A stretch of 64,000 nt of DNA from Humidesulfovibrio sp. (GCF_031082295.1 NZ_JAVHLD010000008.1:50053-114052); one strand, 5' to 3'. Counted from the first letter of the stretch, positions 1 to 8,800 are shown. The notes: generated from the sequence alone by a model not told the origin. Translations and numbers: made by a program.

Positions 1-744
1 CTGCGCGTGCTGCTTGACCTGCACGCCGCGCCCGGCTGCCAGAACGGCTTCGACAACGGCGGCATCATGGACGTGGTGGAATGGCACACCAAGGAAGAAT
101 ATCTCGCCCATTCCGTGCTGGTGCTGGGGCGCCTTGCCGAGCGCTACGGGCCGCAGCCCGCGCTCTACGGCATCGAGGTGCTGAACGAGCCGCGCTGGGA
201 CGTGCCCACCGACCTGCTTCAAGGCTACTACCTGCGGGCCTACGATGCCATCCGCGCCCATTGCCCGCAGGAGCGCGTTGCCGTCGTGTTCCACGACGGG
301 TTCCGCTCGCACCGCGAGTACCTGGGCTTCATGCAGCCGCCGCAACACCAGAACGTGCTGTTCGACATCCACCGCTACCAGTGCTTCAGCCGGGAGGACC
401 TGGACATGGACATCCACGGCCACCTGCGCAAGGCAGGGGTCGAGTGGGGGCAGGAGGCCCAAGATATCGGGCGCGAGCTCAAGCTGCCCACCATCGTGGG
501 CGAGTGGAGCCTGGGACTGAACCTGGAGGTTGTGTCGCTCTGGGCCGAGGGGCCGTACGACTACGCGCTGACCAACATGGGCGAATTTCAGCGCAACGCC
601 GCATACCGCGCCTACGGAGCCGCGCAGCTGCTGACCTATGAACAGTATCGGGGCTGGTTCTTCTGGAGCTACCGCACAGAAACCACGCCGGAATGGTGCT
701 TCCGCGAATGTGTCGAGAGGGGCTGGCTGCCGTCCCGGTTTTAG
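1..744 (+). CDS. Glycoside hydrolase family 5 (cellulase-like), 3' part
   Basis: The reading frame is open from base 1, so the 5' end of the gene lies outside the window; 247 codons are visible. The fragment is the C-terminal part of a GH5 TIM-barrel glycosidase that cleaves beta-glucans. The strand motif LDLHAAPGCQNG is near the start. The catalytic acid/base is Glu at visible codon 63 (VLNEPRW) and the likely nucleophile is Glu at codon 168 (VGEWSL). No carbohydrate-binding module follows. Its stop codon overlaps that of the convergent ABC gene by a few bases. The exact substrate cannot be read from the fragment; exo-1,3-glucanase-like enzymes share these motifs. Confidence 0.85.
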   Translation: MRVLLDLHAAPGCQNGFDNGGIMDVVEWHTKEEYLAHSVLVLGRLAERYGPQPALYGIEVLNEPRWDVPTDLLQGYYLRAYDAIRAHCPQERVAVVFHDGFRSHREYLGFMQPPQHQNVLFDIHRYQCFSREDLDMDIHGHLRKAGVEWGQEAQDIGRELKLPTIVGEWSLGLNLEVVSLWAEGPYDYALTNMGEFQRNAAYRAYGAAQLLTYEQYRGWFFWSYRTETTPEWCFRECVERGWLPSRF

Positions 745-2537
745 TGGAAACCGTTTGACTCGCGCCGCACGCCGAACAGGATCTTTGTTTCGGCGATGCG
801 GTTCAGGGTCAGGGTGCGGGTGTGCAGTTCCTTCAGGCCGGGATGAAAGCTGATGTTCAGCAGGGAGGTGTTCGGCAGCTCGCGGCAGAGCATCTCGAAG
901 ATGTGCTGCTCGCCTTCAGGATCAAAGGCGTCGGTGGCTTCCTCCATGAAGACCCAGGCCGGCTGCTGGAGCACGACGCGCGCAAAGCCGAGCTGCTGCT
1001 GGGCGCGCGGCGGCAATGCCTGCTCCCAGTTGTCCTCTTCGTCCAGGCGCTGGGCCAGCCGCTCCAGGCCCACGCATTCCAGCGCGTGCAGGAGGGCCGC
1101 GTCGTCAAAGGTGTCGGGAGGGAGCGGATATGATACCGCCGCGCGCAGGGTGCCCTCCGGCAGGAAACAGTGCTGGGCGATGAAGAGCATCTCCCCGTCG
1201 CCCGGCAGCCTGACACGCCCGCTGCCCCAGGGCCAAAGGCCGCCAATCACCTTGAACAGGCTCCCTGTCACCGCCGGATCGCCCGCGATGAGCACCTTTT
1301 CCCCGCGGGGAATGTCGACGCTCAAATTCTCGATCAGAATGCGCCCCGAAGGCTCGGCGATGCAAAGGTCCTCGATGACCAGCCGGGGCAGTTCCGATTG
1401 CTCCAAAATGATCTTCTTGCGATCCGCCACCTGCCCGTTTGCATCCAGTTGCTGCATGTCCTCGTAGAGTGAAAGGACGCGATCAGCCGAAGCGCGGCAG
1501 CGGGCGATCTCGCCTATGCTGTCCACTGGCCAGGACAGCGAGGAGGTCAACTGTTGGAACGCCTGCGCGGATTGCATGAGCGCGCCGAGCGACATGGCGC
1601 CGAGAATGTACTGCGGCGCGGCGATCAGGATCGGCAGCACCGGCAAGAGTCCGCCGTACACAGTGCCGAAGGAGATCAGGCCCATGTAGGCCAGCGACTG
1701 CCTGTTCCAGTCGTGGATGACCTGGCGGAACCGCAGCGTCGACCCGGCGCGTTCCCGGGGTTCGCCGCGCAAGAGCGCGATGGACTCGGTGTGCTCACGC
1801 GCGCGTGACAGGCCGAAGCGGAAGGTGGCCTCGGCGGTCTGCAAGGCGTTTGTGGTCTTCACCAGCGGTCGGCCGAACACCCAGCCAAACGCGCTGCCCA
1901 GGGTCGCGTACAGGAAGGCCAGCGGGACCATGTAGCCGGGAATGTGGAGCGAGGTGCCGGGCACGTCGATGGAGCCCGAGATGGACCAGAGGATGTCGAT
2001 GAACAGGCCCAAGGTCAGCAGGCTGAAGGTCAGCGAGTGCCCCAGGCCGATGGCGCTTTCCGTGGCGATGCGGATGTCTTCGGCGATGCGCTGGTCGGGG
2101 TTGTCGTGCTCGCCCTCGGCAAAGAGAAGCCGGTAGTGGCGGGCCTCGCCCATCCAACTGCCGACCAACTGCTCGGTCAGCCAGGCGCGCCAGTCGATCT
2201 GCAGCCAGCGTTTGACCATCAGGTGCGCTGCGGTCACCACCAGCGAGGAGGCCAGGATCACGGCGAACACCGCGACCTGAATAAGCACTCCGCGCACGGA
2301 GTGCTGCTCGAGGGCGTCGTACAGCGCCCTGTTCCAGTAGTTTCCCCAAACGCTTAAAGCCACCTGGGCCATGGTAAGCAGCAAAAGCAGCAGGGTTGCG
2401 CCGCGCACTTTCACGCGCCGTTCGCAATGCCAGTACGGCCCGGCAAGGCGAAGCACCTGCCCGACAAAACGTTTTTTCCGGCCGGGCTTGCTGACAGGCA
2501 GAGCCGCCATGGGCGCATCTGACGAGGAATCAGGCAT
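741..2537 (-). CDS. SbmA/YddA-type ABC transporter with degenerate ATPase domain
   Basis: A 598-residue membrane/ATPase fusion of the ABC_membrane_2 (SbmA/BacA, YddA) type, which moves peptides or cobalamin-like molecules across the inner membrane. The membrane part spans about residues 45-340, with WGNYWNRALYDALE typical of the family. The nucleotide-binding domain (about 385-575) is eroded. The Walker A region at 419-427 reads GDPAVTGSL, without the P-loop Lys. The signature at 508-512 reads LPPRA in place of LSGGE. Walker B reads VFMEEAT, with Glu in place of Asp. The Q-loop Gln (FIAQHC) remains. ATP hydrolysis is therefore doubtful, and the protein may act by proton coupling as SbmA does. 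The frame is intact, which argues against simple decay. Confidence 0.8.
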   Translation of the reverse strand: MPDSSSDAPMAALPVSKPGRKKRFVGQVLRLAGPYWHCERRVKVRGATLLLLLLTMAQVALSVWGNYWNRALYDALEQHSVRGVLIQVAVFAVILASSLVVTAAHLMVKRWLQIDWRAWLTEQLVGSWMGEARHYRLLFAEGEHDNPDQRIAEDIRIATESAIGLGHSLTFSLLTLGLFIDILWSISGSIDVPGTSLHIPGYMVPLAFLYATLGSAFGWVFGRPLVKTTNALQTAEATFRFGLSRAREHTESIALLRGEPRERAGSTLRFRQVIHDWNRQSLAYMGLISFGTVYGGLLPVLPILIAAPQYILGAMSLGALMQSAQAFQQLTSSLSWPVDSIGEIARCRASADRVLSLYEDMQQLDANGQVADRKKIILEQSELPRLVIEDLCIAEPSGRILIENLSVDIPRGEKVLIAGDPAVTGSLFKVIGGLWPWGSGRVRLPGDGEMLFIAQHCFLPEGTLRAAVSYPLPPDTFDDAALLHALECVGLERLAQRLDEEDNWEQALPPRAQQQLGFARVVLQQPAWVFMEEATDAFDPEGEQHIFEMLCRELPNTSLLNISFHPGLKELHTRTLTLNRIAETKILFGVRRESNGFH

Positions 2538-2637
2538 AGGAGTAAGGACGAAGGGTGCTTCTGCGGAAGAATGCTGCGGAGAATCGGGCTTCCACGGAAT
2601 GTTGGGGGGCTCTTTGCAACATGGTTCATTCTACTTC

Positions 2638-2812
2638 AACTGAGGCGGCAAGTAAAGAAGGCAACCCCATACGGTTGACGCGGAGCCAAGATGCGGTCCG
2701 ACAGCTTCATGAGCCGCTGCAGGTTCTTGAGCAGCTTCTTGCACTGCTTCAGAAACTCCGCGTAGTGCTTGACGGCCTCAGGATCGGCAAAGGCTCCCTG
2801 TTCCAGCAGCGC
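2638..2812 (-). pseudogene. Remnant of a signalling protein (helical linker segment)
   Basis: Reading leftward from about 2812 there is an open segment of some 57 codons with no start codon, ending at TGA 2638-2640. It encodes HYAEFLKQCKKLLKNLQRLM followed by KLSDR, a charged helix. In Desulfovibrio-type PAS, cyclase and diguanylate-cyclase proteins, a helix of the form LLK...RL...LSDR joins domains; that family assignment is from memory. After LSDR the protein runs into unrelated residues. It abuts the MFS remnant on the other strand at about 2811, so two broken genes meet there. Confidence 0.45.
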
Positions 2813-3876
2813 CACTGCCCTGGGCGGCCTGGCCGATCACTTCGGCAGGAAGAGGATGTTCATTCGAGATGGTCCTGTTCGCGCTTTGCCTCGCAGCGCT
2901 GGCCCTGAGCCAGGGTGTGGCCTGGATGCTGCTGTCGCTCTTCGGCGTGGGCGTGGCCCTTGGCTGCGACTACCCGACGGCGCACATGATCATCTCCGAA
3001 AACATCCCGAGCAGGAACCGCGGAAGGATGGTGCTGTCCGCCTTCGGCTTCCTGGCGCTGGGGGCCTTGGCCGGCACGGCGGCGGGCTACCGCATCATGT
3101 TTGAAAACCCTGAGCTCTCGGCCTGGCGCGACATGTACGCGACGGCCATCGTCCCGGCGGTGCTCGTGACCCTCGGCCGCTTCACCATACCCGACAGCGG
3201 CCTCTGGCTCGTCTCGCGCGGGCGCATCAGGGAGTCCGAACGCGAGACCATGCGACTCTTGCAACGCACCCGCCCTACCCCAGCTGGATCACGCTGGCCG
3301 TCCCGGCCGCCGTGGCGGCCCAGGCCGAACCATGCCCGGCGCCGAGGCCAGGCGCCTACTCGAGCCTCTTTGCGCCGAAGCACCGCCGCGCCACCATCCT
3401 GGCCTCCGTCCCCTGGTTCACCCAGGACATGGGAACCTACGGCATCGGCATCTTCACCCCAACCATCCTGGCCGCCGTCATCGGGGCAAGCGCCGTGACG
3501 GACACGAACGCCGCGAGGAACGTCGCAGACCTCACCCACAACAACAGGCTGGCCACCAAGGGCGCGGCCTTCCTCGACCTGCTGCTCGTCTTCGGCATGG
3601 GCATGGCCATCCTCCTGGTCGACAAGATCGGGCGCATCCGCATGCAGGTGTTCGGATTTTTGGGGTGCGCCGCAGGGCTGGCCACGGTCGCAGCGTCTCT
3701 TGACGCCGTGGGCCAGAGCAAGACCCTGCTGCTCTTTTCCGGCTTCATGATCTTCAACTTCATGAACAATCTCGGCCCATACTCCATGACCTACCTCCCA
3801 GCTCGGAGCGGTGGTCACCTGGGTGTTCCGCATCGAGACCAGGGGCGTCAACCTGGAGCGCCTTGGCGAGGAATAG
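2811..3876 (+). pseudogene. Broken MFS transporter gene
   Basis: Three frames together spell an MFS permease. Frame 1 gives the loop 2-3 signature GGLADHFGRKRMF (2823-2863). After a shift near 2868 the protein continues as MVLFALCLAALALSQ through GLWLVSRGRI to about 3265. After a second shift it continues from PPYPSWITLAVP to FMNNLGPYSMTYL near 3797. It then jumps to a C-terminal piece LGAVVTWVFRIETRGVNLER ending at 3876. The segment between GPYSMTYL and LGAVV, normally about the last third of such a permease, is missing. The N-terminal first helix is also absent. At least two frameshifts, an internal deletion and a 5' truncation make this a dead gene. Confidence 0.85.
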
Positions 3877-4008
3877 CCCCGAGCCAGCTGCCGCAGACAA
3901 TGCAGCGGACGGCAAAAGGCCCCTTCCGGCGATTTCGCACCGAAAGAGGCCCCTGTTGTGTCGGTTCCCCCGAGGGCTGCCCCCGGGTTGCCGCGATGGT
4001 TCTTCCGT

Positions 4009-6099
4009 CTAGCCCTCGACGCGGCGCACGCTGACGAAGTGCTCCTGCATGGAGATGCCGCCGCCGGCCTTGTCGTAGCAGTCCAAGCCGCCGGGCATGA
4101 GGTCGTTGTCAGAGACGCCACGGCCCTTGGCGCGGCTCTCCACCGGCAGGGTGTGGCCGAAACCGTGGACCATGAACACCGCTTCGGGGTGGATGAACTC
4201 CGTGACGAAGGCGCGCAGCTGGCCGCCCTCGCCCCTGCTCGAAGTCACCTCCACCATGTCCATGTGCTCGATGCCGAGGTCCTTGGCGCGGGCCTTGTTC
4301 AGCCAGAGCACGTTCTCGGGCATGAGCTCGAACAGCAGCGGGTTGTTCACCGTGTGGCCCTGGGTGTGCAGCCCGCAACGGCCGAAGGTGACGCGGAACT
4401 TGTCCTTGGGCGTCTTCTCGGGCGCGGTGTAAGGCGGCAGGGACGGCAGGTTGACCTTGTCGAGCTTTTCGGCCAGCAGCTCAATCTTTCCCGAGGCGGT
4501 CTTGAAGGACACGGGCTTGTAGGTGGGCTTGTCAGCCAGCTCCACAAACCCCTTGGCCGCGAAATCCTCCACGCTGACGCCGGTGCCTTCCAACTGCTTG
4601 GCCCAAAGCTCCTCCGGCTTGTCCACCGCCAGGGGCTCCATGCCAAGGCGCTTGGCCAGCCCGGCGATGATCTCCCAGTCGGCCTTGGTGTCGAAACGGG
4701 GCTCCACGACGCGCTTGCGCAGGAAGAACTGGGGCTTCAGGCCGCCCTTGCTGGCCACAAGGCTTTCGCGCTCGAGGTAGGTGCTCATGGGCAGCACCAC
4801 GTCCGCATTCCAGGCCGTGTCGGACCAGGTGAAGGTGATGGCCACGAAAAGCTCCAGCTTCTCCCACATCTTTTTCACGGCTTCCGGGTCGGGGAAGCCC
4901 ATGAGCGGGTCGTGCCGGTGGGCGATGTAGGCGCGGATGGGATATGGCTTGTCCGTGACGATGGCATCATAGGAGAGGTTCACCAGGCCCGGACCGGCGT
5001 CGAAGTGGGTGCGGCCCTCGGCCCAGCCAGCGCCGTCGACGCGCTTCTTTTCCGGCTTGGGAAAGAGCTCCACCAGCTGCTTCAGGCCCTTGCGGCCCAC
5101 GTCGCCGGCCTTGCAGGACAGCGGCAGGCCGCCCTTGGCCCCGATGGCGCCCATGAGGGAGTTGATGATGTAGGCCGTGCGGCAGACGTGGAAGCTGTCG
5201 CCGTAGCGCGCCACCATCCAACCCGGATGCCAGATGACAGACGGAGCGGCCTTGGCGAACTGGCGCACGAACTCGCGGATGGCGTCGGCCTTGGCCCCGG
5301 TTTCCTTCTCGGCGAACTCCGGGGTGTAGGGCTCGATGAATTCCTTCAGCAGGTCGAAGTCCTTGACCCATTCCTTCACGAACTTGCGGTTGTACAGCTT
5401 CTCTTTGATGATGACGTTGATCACCGCAAGGTTGAAGGCGTAGTCCGTGCCGGGGCGAATGAGGAAGAAGTTGTCGGCCTTGGCGCCGGGAATGTTGGCG
5501 CGGATGTCGATGACCGTGAGCTTGCACCCGGCGTCGCGCGCGTCGAGCAGGTCGTTGACCTCCTTGACGTTGATGCCTTCCAGGATGTTTCTGGTCTGGA
5601 GCACCACGTGCCGGGCGTTCTTCAGGTCGTAGACCAGCTCCTTGCGTCCGCAGCCGAAGATGGACAGGGCCGCGTGCTGCACGTTGCGGGCGCAGGAGGT
5701 GTCGTGGTTGCAGTAGTTGGGCGAGCCGAAGCCGCGCACAAAAGCCTTGGACAAGTCCATGTACGGGCCGCCACGGTCGGACCACAGAAGCGCTTCCGGC
5801 CCGTATTTGGCCTTGATGTCCTTCAGCTTGTCGGCCACGTAATCGAAGGCCTCGTCCCAGGTGGCGACGCGCCATTTGCCTTCGCCCCGCGCACCCGCGC
5901 GGATCAGCGGCGTCTGCGGACGCTCGTCGTCGTAAAGCAGCGCCGGGCCTGCCGCGCCGCGCGCGCACAGGGATCCCTTGACTCCGGGGGCGTGGGGGTT
6001 GCCAAAAACGCTGACCACGCGTCCATCTTCCACGTCGGCGGCGATGGGACACCGGACGCTGCACATGCCGCACACGCTGAAGACTTGTTTCCTATCCAT
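4009..6099 (-). CDS. Cytoplasmic molybdopterin oxidoreductase, PhsA/PsrA-like
   Basis: A 696-residue enzyme of the DMSO-reductase superfamily, binding one [4Fe-4S] cluster and a Mo/W bis-pterin. The cluster ligands are Cys10, Cys13, Cys17 and Cys45. The probable metal ligand is Cys136 in NHDTSCARN, as in polysulfide/thiosulfate reductases. The C-terminal molybdopterin-binding domain (about 575-690) contains GRCGLHTQGHT. There is no twin-arginine signal, so it should stay in the cytoplasm, unlike classical PhsA or PsrA. The start has a strong AGGAGG site. It is divergent from a ferredoxin-like subunit and a sulfite/sulfonate-type permease, which suggests a sulfur-compound reductase or oxidase. 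Formate, arsenic or other substrates are not excluded. Confidence 0.85.
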   Translation of the reverse strand: MDRKQVFSVCGMCSVRCPIAADVEDGRVVSVFGNPHAPGVKGSLCARGAAGPALLYDDERPQTPLIRAGARGEGKWRVATWDEAFDYVADKLKDIKAKYGPEALLWSDRGGPYMDLSKAFVRGFGSPNYCNHDTSCARNVQHAALSIFGCGRKELVYDLKNARHVVLQTRNILEGINVKEVNDLLDARDAGCKLTVIDIRANIPGAKADNFFLIRPGTDYAFNLAVINVIIKEKLYNRKFVKEWVKDFDLLKEFIEPYTPEFAEKETGAKADAIREFVRQFAKAAPSVIWHPGWMVARYGDSFHVCRTAYIINSLMGAIGAKGGLPLSCKAGDVGRKGLKQLVELFPKPEKKRVDGAGWAEGRTHFDAGPGLVNLSYDAIVTDKPYPIRAYIAHRHDPLMGFPDPEAVKKMWEKLELFVAITFTWSDTAWNADVVLPMSTYLERESLVASKGGLKPQFFLRKRVVEPRFDTKADWEIIAGLAKRLGMEPLAVDKPEELWAKQLEGTGVSVEDFAAKGFVELADKPTYKPVSFKTASGKIELLAEKLDKVNLPSLPPYTAPEKTPKDKFRVTFGRCGLHTQGHTVNNPLLFELMPENVLWLNKARAKDLGIEHMDMVEVTSSRGEGGQLRAFVTEFIHPEAVFMVHGFGHTLPVESRAKGRGVSDNDLMPGGLDCYDKAGGGISMQEHFVSVRRVEG

Positions 6100-6136
6100 A
6101 ACGACCTCCTAGAGAAAATCGTAATACACAAAATTT

Positions 6137-6149
6137 GCACATACCCCCC
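6137..6149 (-). promoter_or_regulatory. Candidate operator/promoter element of the Mo-oxidoreductase gene
   Basis: On the minus strand this reads GGGGGGTATGTGC and ends 37 nt before the start codon at 6099. The 11-mer GGGGTATGTGC recurs exactly on the plus strand at 6346-6356, 41 nt before the divergent ferredoxin gene. The matched position and orientation suggest co-regulation of the two transcripts. Confidence 0.5.
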
Positions 6150-6335
6150 TTTACAATAATTCATCGAAAATGGCTAGTGGCTGTGCGCTAAAGCAACAAT
6201 ATCTCAGAGCATACAGCAAAATTTTCATATCTAATTGTTTCGGTAGACAATTCTGGTTCATGAGAAAAAAAGAACGAGCGATGCCGCCCTATTGACAGCA
6301 GGCCTTGCTTTGTGGTTTATACTTGACATAGGATT

Positions 6336-6356
6336 ATACCGCCAAGGGGTATGTGC
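6336..6356 (+). promoter_or_regulatory. Candidate operator of the ferredoxin-permease operon
   Basis: ATACC (6336-6340) and GGTAT (6348-6352) form an inverted repeat with a 7-nt spacer, followed by GTGC. The right half is part of the 11-mer shared with 6137-6147. The ATACC...GGTAT form resembles operators of CsoR/CstR-family repressors, some of which sense persulfide; this is inference and no such regulator is in the window. A TTGACA lies just upstream at 6323-6328, but no good -10 box is spaced from it. Confidence 0.45.
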
Positions 6357-6397
6357 GGCCGGGCAATCCCGTGCCAGACTAAAGCCAGGAGACGAGC

Positions 6398-6853
6398 ATG
6401 AGCCTTTACCGCATCGCGCTGAACCCCAACCGTTGCATCGGCTGCAAGGCCTGCTTGGTGCACTGCACTGTCAAAAACAAGCTGCCTGCTGGCATCTCGT
6501 TGAACCGCATCAAGGCCCTTGGGCCTTTCAGCGGACCTGAAGGCAGCCCGCGGATGGAGTTCGTCTACCAGAACTGCCTGCAGTGCGACGAACCGTTCTG
6601 CGTCAAGGTGTGCCCGTCCGGTGCTCTGGTGAAGCGCCCCGAGGACGGCTTGATAACCCTGGACATGGAAACCTGCATCGGCTGCCACCGTTGCGAAAAG
6701 GCCTGCCCCTGGGATGTTCCTGTATTTCTTGAAAGCACCGGCAAGACCACCAAGTGCGATTTCTGCCTTGATCGCCTGGAGAGGGGACTTGATCCGGCCT
6801 GCGTCACCGGCTGCACGGCCAAGGCCCTGACCTTCGTGCGTCCGGCCAAATAG
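6398..6853 (+). CDS. Four-cluster ferredoxin subunit (PhsB/DmsB-like)
   Basis: A 151-residue iron-sulfur protein with four Cys motifs for four [4Fe-4S] clusters: CIGCKACLVHC, CLQCDEPFCVKVC, CIGCHRCEKAC and CDFCLDRLERG...CVTGC. This is the standard electron-transfer subunit of molybdopterin oxidoreductases. It is shorter than PhsB/DmsB (about 190-200) and no NrfD-type membrane anchor gene is nearby, so electrons probably pass to soluble partners. A good Shine-Dalgarno sequence (AGGAG) precedes ATG 6398. It probably partners the divergent gene at 4009-6099 and is co-transcribed with the permease at 6926. Confidence 0.85.
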   Translation: MSLYRIALNPNRCIGCKACLVHCTVKNKLPAGISLNRIKALGPFSGPEGSPRMEFVYQNCLQCDEPFCVKVCPSGALVKRPEDGLITLDMETCIGCHRCEKACPWDVPVFLESTGKTTKCDFCLDRLERGLDPACVTGCTAKALTFVRPAK

Positions 6854-6925
6854 CACAGCCTCCCGCATTGCACGTTCGGGAAGCACAATATCTAACCCCC
6901 CTAACCGTAAGGAGGAACACCGCAC

Positions 6926-8188
6926 ATGAACAGACGTTCCCTCATCGCCTGCGCCATCGCAGCACTTTCGCTCTGCCTGTGGCTTGGTGTGGCCGTGGCC
7001 CAGCAGGCCCCCGCGGCCCCCGCGGCGGATGCCGCCAAAGCCGTTGAAGCGGCAGCCGGAAACGCGGCCAAAGCCGTGGAAGGAGCCGCCAAGGCTGTGG
7101 AAGGCGAGCCCATGAGCAAACTCGCCGCCGCCCTTGAAAAAGCCCCGCGTGGCACCGAAAAGGGCATGATCGACGAGTCCAAGCCGGCCGGCTTCCTCGG
7201 CATTCCCGGCGCGCCCACCGTCAACCCGATCCTGGCGTTTGCCTGGGCCGTGTGGGTAGGCTGGATATTCTCCACAGTTGGCGCCTTCGGCGGCGTCATG
7301 GCAGGCGTCGGCCACATGAGCGTGTTCGGCTTCGGCTCCTACGCTGGCGGACTCAAGAAGACCGCCCCGGACCTGGGCAAGATCGTCACCGACTCCATCA
7401 AGGCGTCCAACCAGTTCCTGGTGGGTACCTCCGCCGCCATCAGCTCCTTCAACTACCTTAAGATGGGCCGCCTGGTGCTGCCCCTGGCCATCAGCCTTGG
7501 CCTGGGCTCGCTGATCGGCGCGTACGGCGCGGCCGCCCTGTCCGCTGGCAAGCTCGATTTCAAGTCCTACCAGGGCTACTTCGGCCTCTTCGTCCTGGTC
7601 CTGGGCTGCTACCTGCTTTACGAAACCACCCCGGGCGCCCAGACCAAGAAAAAGACCGCCAAGGAAGCCGCCAAGGCTTTCGAGGACGCCGTCAAGAAGC
7701 TGAAGAGCGGCGAAGCCGTTGACGAGTCCAAACTCGGTCTGCACATCCAGAAGTTCAACATGTCCACCTGCGAGTTCGTGTTCTACGGCGTCCCCTTCAA
7801 GTTCAACCCGCTGATCCCCTTCCTGGGCGGCATCTGCATTTCCGCCGTGGCGGCCTTCCTGGGCGTCGGCGGCGGCTTCCTGCTGGTTCCCTTCCTGACC
7901 AGCGTGACCCAGCTGCCCATGTACCTGGCAGCCGGCACCTCGGCCCTGGCCGTGCTCGTCAGCATGGTCACCAGCATCATCACCCTTATGACCAAGGGCA
8001 CTCCCATCGAGTGGACCCTCATCGGCACCGAGTTGGTGGGCATCACCGTCGGCTCCATTGTCGGCCCCATGACCTCCAAGTACCTGTCGGACAAGCTGAT
8101 GAAGCGCATCTTCATCGCGCTGTCCTTCTACATCGGCTTCGGCTACCTGCTGGCCGGCTTCGTCGGCTACAAGATTCCCGGCGTCTAA
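6926..8188 (+). CDS. TauE/SafE family sulfite/sulfonate permease, long form
   Basis: A 420-residue permease of the TauE/SafE (DUF81) family, which exports sulfite, sulfoacetate or related organosulfur anions. It begins with a signal-like hydrophobic segment (residues 5-25). An Ala/Lys-rich periplasmic stretch of about 60 residues with repeated AAKAVE units follows. About eight membrane helices come next, with the two family repeats around residues 105-220 and 285-415. A charged loop (about 238-275) separates the halves. The second half contains FLGVGGGFLLVPFL, a typical family motif. It starts 72 bp after the ferredoxin gene with an AAGGAGG site, and a terminator follows at 8208, so 6398-8188 is probably one operon. 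Confidence 0.85.
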   Translation: MNRRSLIACAIAALSLCLWLGVAVAQQAPAAPAADAAKAVEAAAGNAAKAVEGAAKAVEGEPMSKLAAALEKAPRGTEKGMIDESKPAGFLGIPGAPTVNPILAFAWAVWVGWIFSTVGAFGGVMAGVGHMSVFGFGSYAGGLKKTAPDLGKIVTDSIKASNQFLVGTSAAISSFNYLKMGRLVLPLAISLGLGSLIGAYGAAALSAGKLDFKSYQGYFGLFVLVLGCYLLYETTPGAQTKKKTAKEAAKAFEDAVKKLKSGEAVDESKLGLHIQKFNMSTCEFVFYGVPFKFNPLIPFLGGICISAVAAFLGVGGGFLLVPFLTSVTQLPMYLAAGTSALAVLVSMVTSIITLMTKGTPIEWTLIGTELVGITVGSIVGPMTSKYLSDKLMKRIFIALSFYIGFGYLLAGFVGYKIPGV

Positions 8189-8207
8189 ACGCCCCGTGCG
8201 ACATCCT

Positions 8208-8237
8208 GGCCGGGCTCCCGCAGGGGGCCCGGCCTTT
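8208..8237 (+). terminator. Rho-independent terminator after the TauE/SafE gene
   Basis: A GC-rich hairpin pairs GGCCGGGCTCCC (8208-8219) with GGGGGCCCGGCC (8223-8234), with one mismatch and a short loop, followed by TTT. It lies 20 bp after the permease stop codon. Confidence 0.75.
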
Positions 8238-8260
8238 CACAACAGAGCAGCACACCCAAA

Positions 8261-8755
8261 ATGACTCCATTCCAAGCCGTCGACGCCTTTCTCATCATTC
8301 CTTTCCGCATTCTGCCCAACCCCGCGGCCGGTTTCTACCTCGGCGTCTTCGTTCTGGCCGTGGGCAGCGCTGTTGTTGGCTGGTGGAGCAAGGCGCTGGT
8401 GAACTATGCGAACCGCTCGCGCCGCAGGGCCGAGGACGGAGAGGCGCAGCGCCGCAGCGAGCTGTCCTTCCAGGCGCTGCAGATGAACGACAAGGACGCC
8501 TACCTGGCCCAGAACCAGCTGGCCCAGGAACATTACGGCAACTCCCTTGCCCTGGCGGCCGGACGCGGCGCCGCCCTGCTCTGGCCAGGCATGATCGCTC
8601 TGGCCTGGCTGACCATCCGCTTCGAGGGCGTGCCTGCCCCCTTCCTGTGGGACAGCGCCGGCCCTGTCACCGTGTTCTTCCCGCCATACATCGCAGCGAT
8701 GTGGGCGCTCTCGCGGCTGAGCCCCAAGAAGCCGCACAACCCTTTCGCGGCCTGA
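8261..8755 (+). CDS. Small membrane protein of unknown function
   Basis: A 164-residue protein I do not recognise. The predicted layout is one membrane helix near residues 22-42, a charged cytoplasmic helical stretch at about 45-95 rich in Arg, Gln and Glu, and two further helices at about 103-123 and 133-152. A helix, coiled segment and two helices recalls the DUF106/EMC3 (Oxa1-like) arrangement, but this is only a resemblance in layout. It follows the terminator of the TauE/SafE operon and precedes dinB by 45 bp. The Shine-Dalgarno sequence is weak. Confidence 0.6.
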   Translation: MTPFQAVDAFLIIPFRILPNPAAGFYLGVFVLAVGSAVVGWWSKALVNYANRSRRRAEDGEAQRRSELSFQALQMNDKDAYLAQNQLAQEHYGNSLALAAGRGAALLWPGMIALAWLTIRFEGVPAPFLWDSAGPVTVFFPPYIAAMWALSRLSPKKPHNPFAA

Positions 8756-8800
8756 GGCCACCCTCTTTCCATCCGCCCTTCTCTACCGTAATGTTTGGGC

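Noticed and set aside
3958..6159. A 733-codon open frame on the plus strand opposite the Mo-oxidoreductase gene
   Set aside because: It is the antisense shadow of a high-GC gene; the protein is low-complexity (Val/Gly/His/Leu-rich) and matches no fold, while the minus strand has all family motifs.
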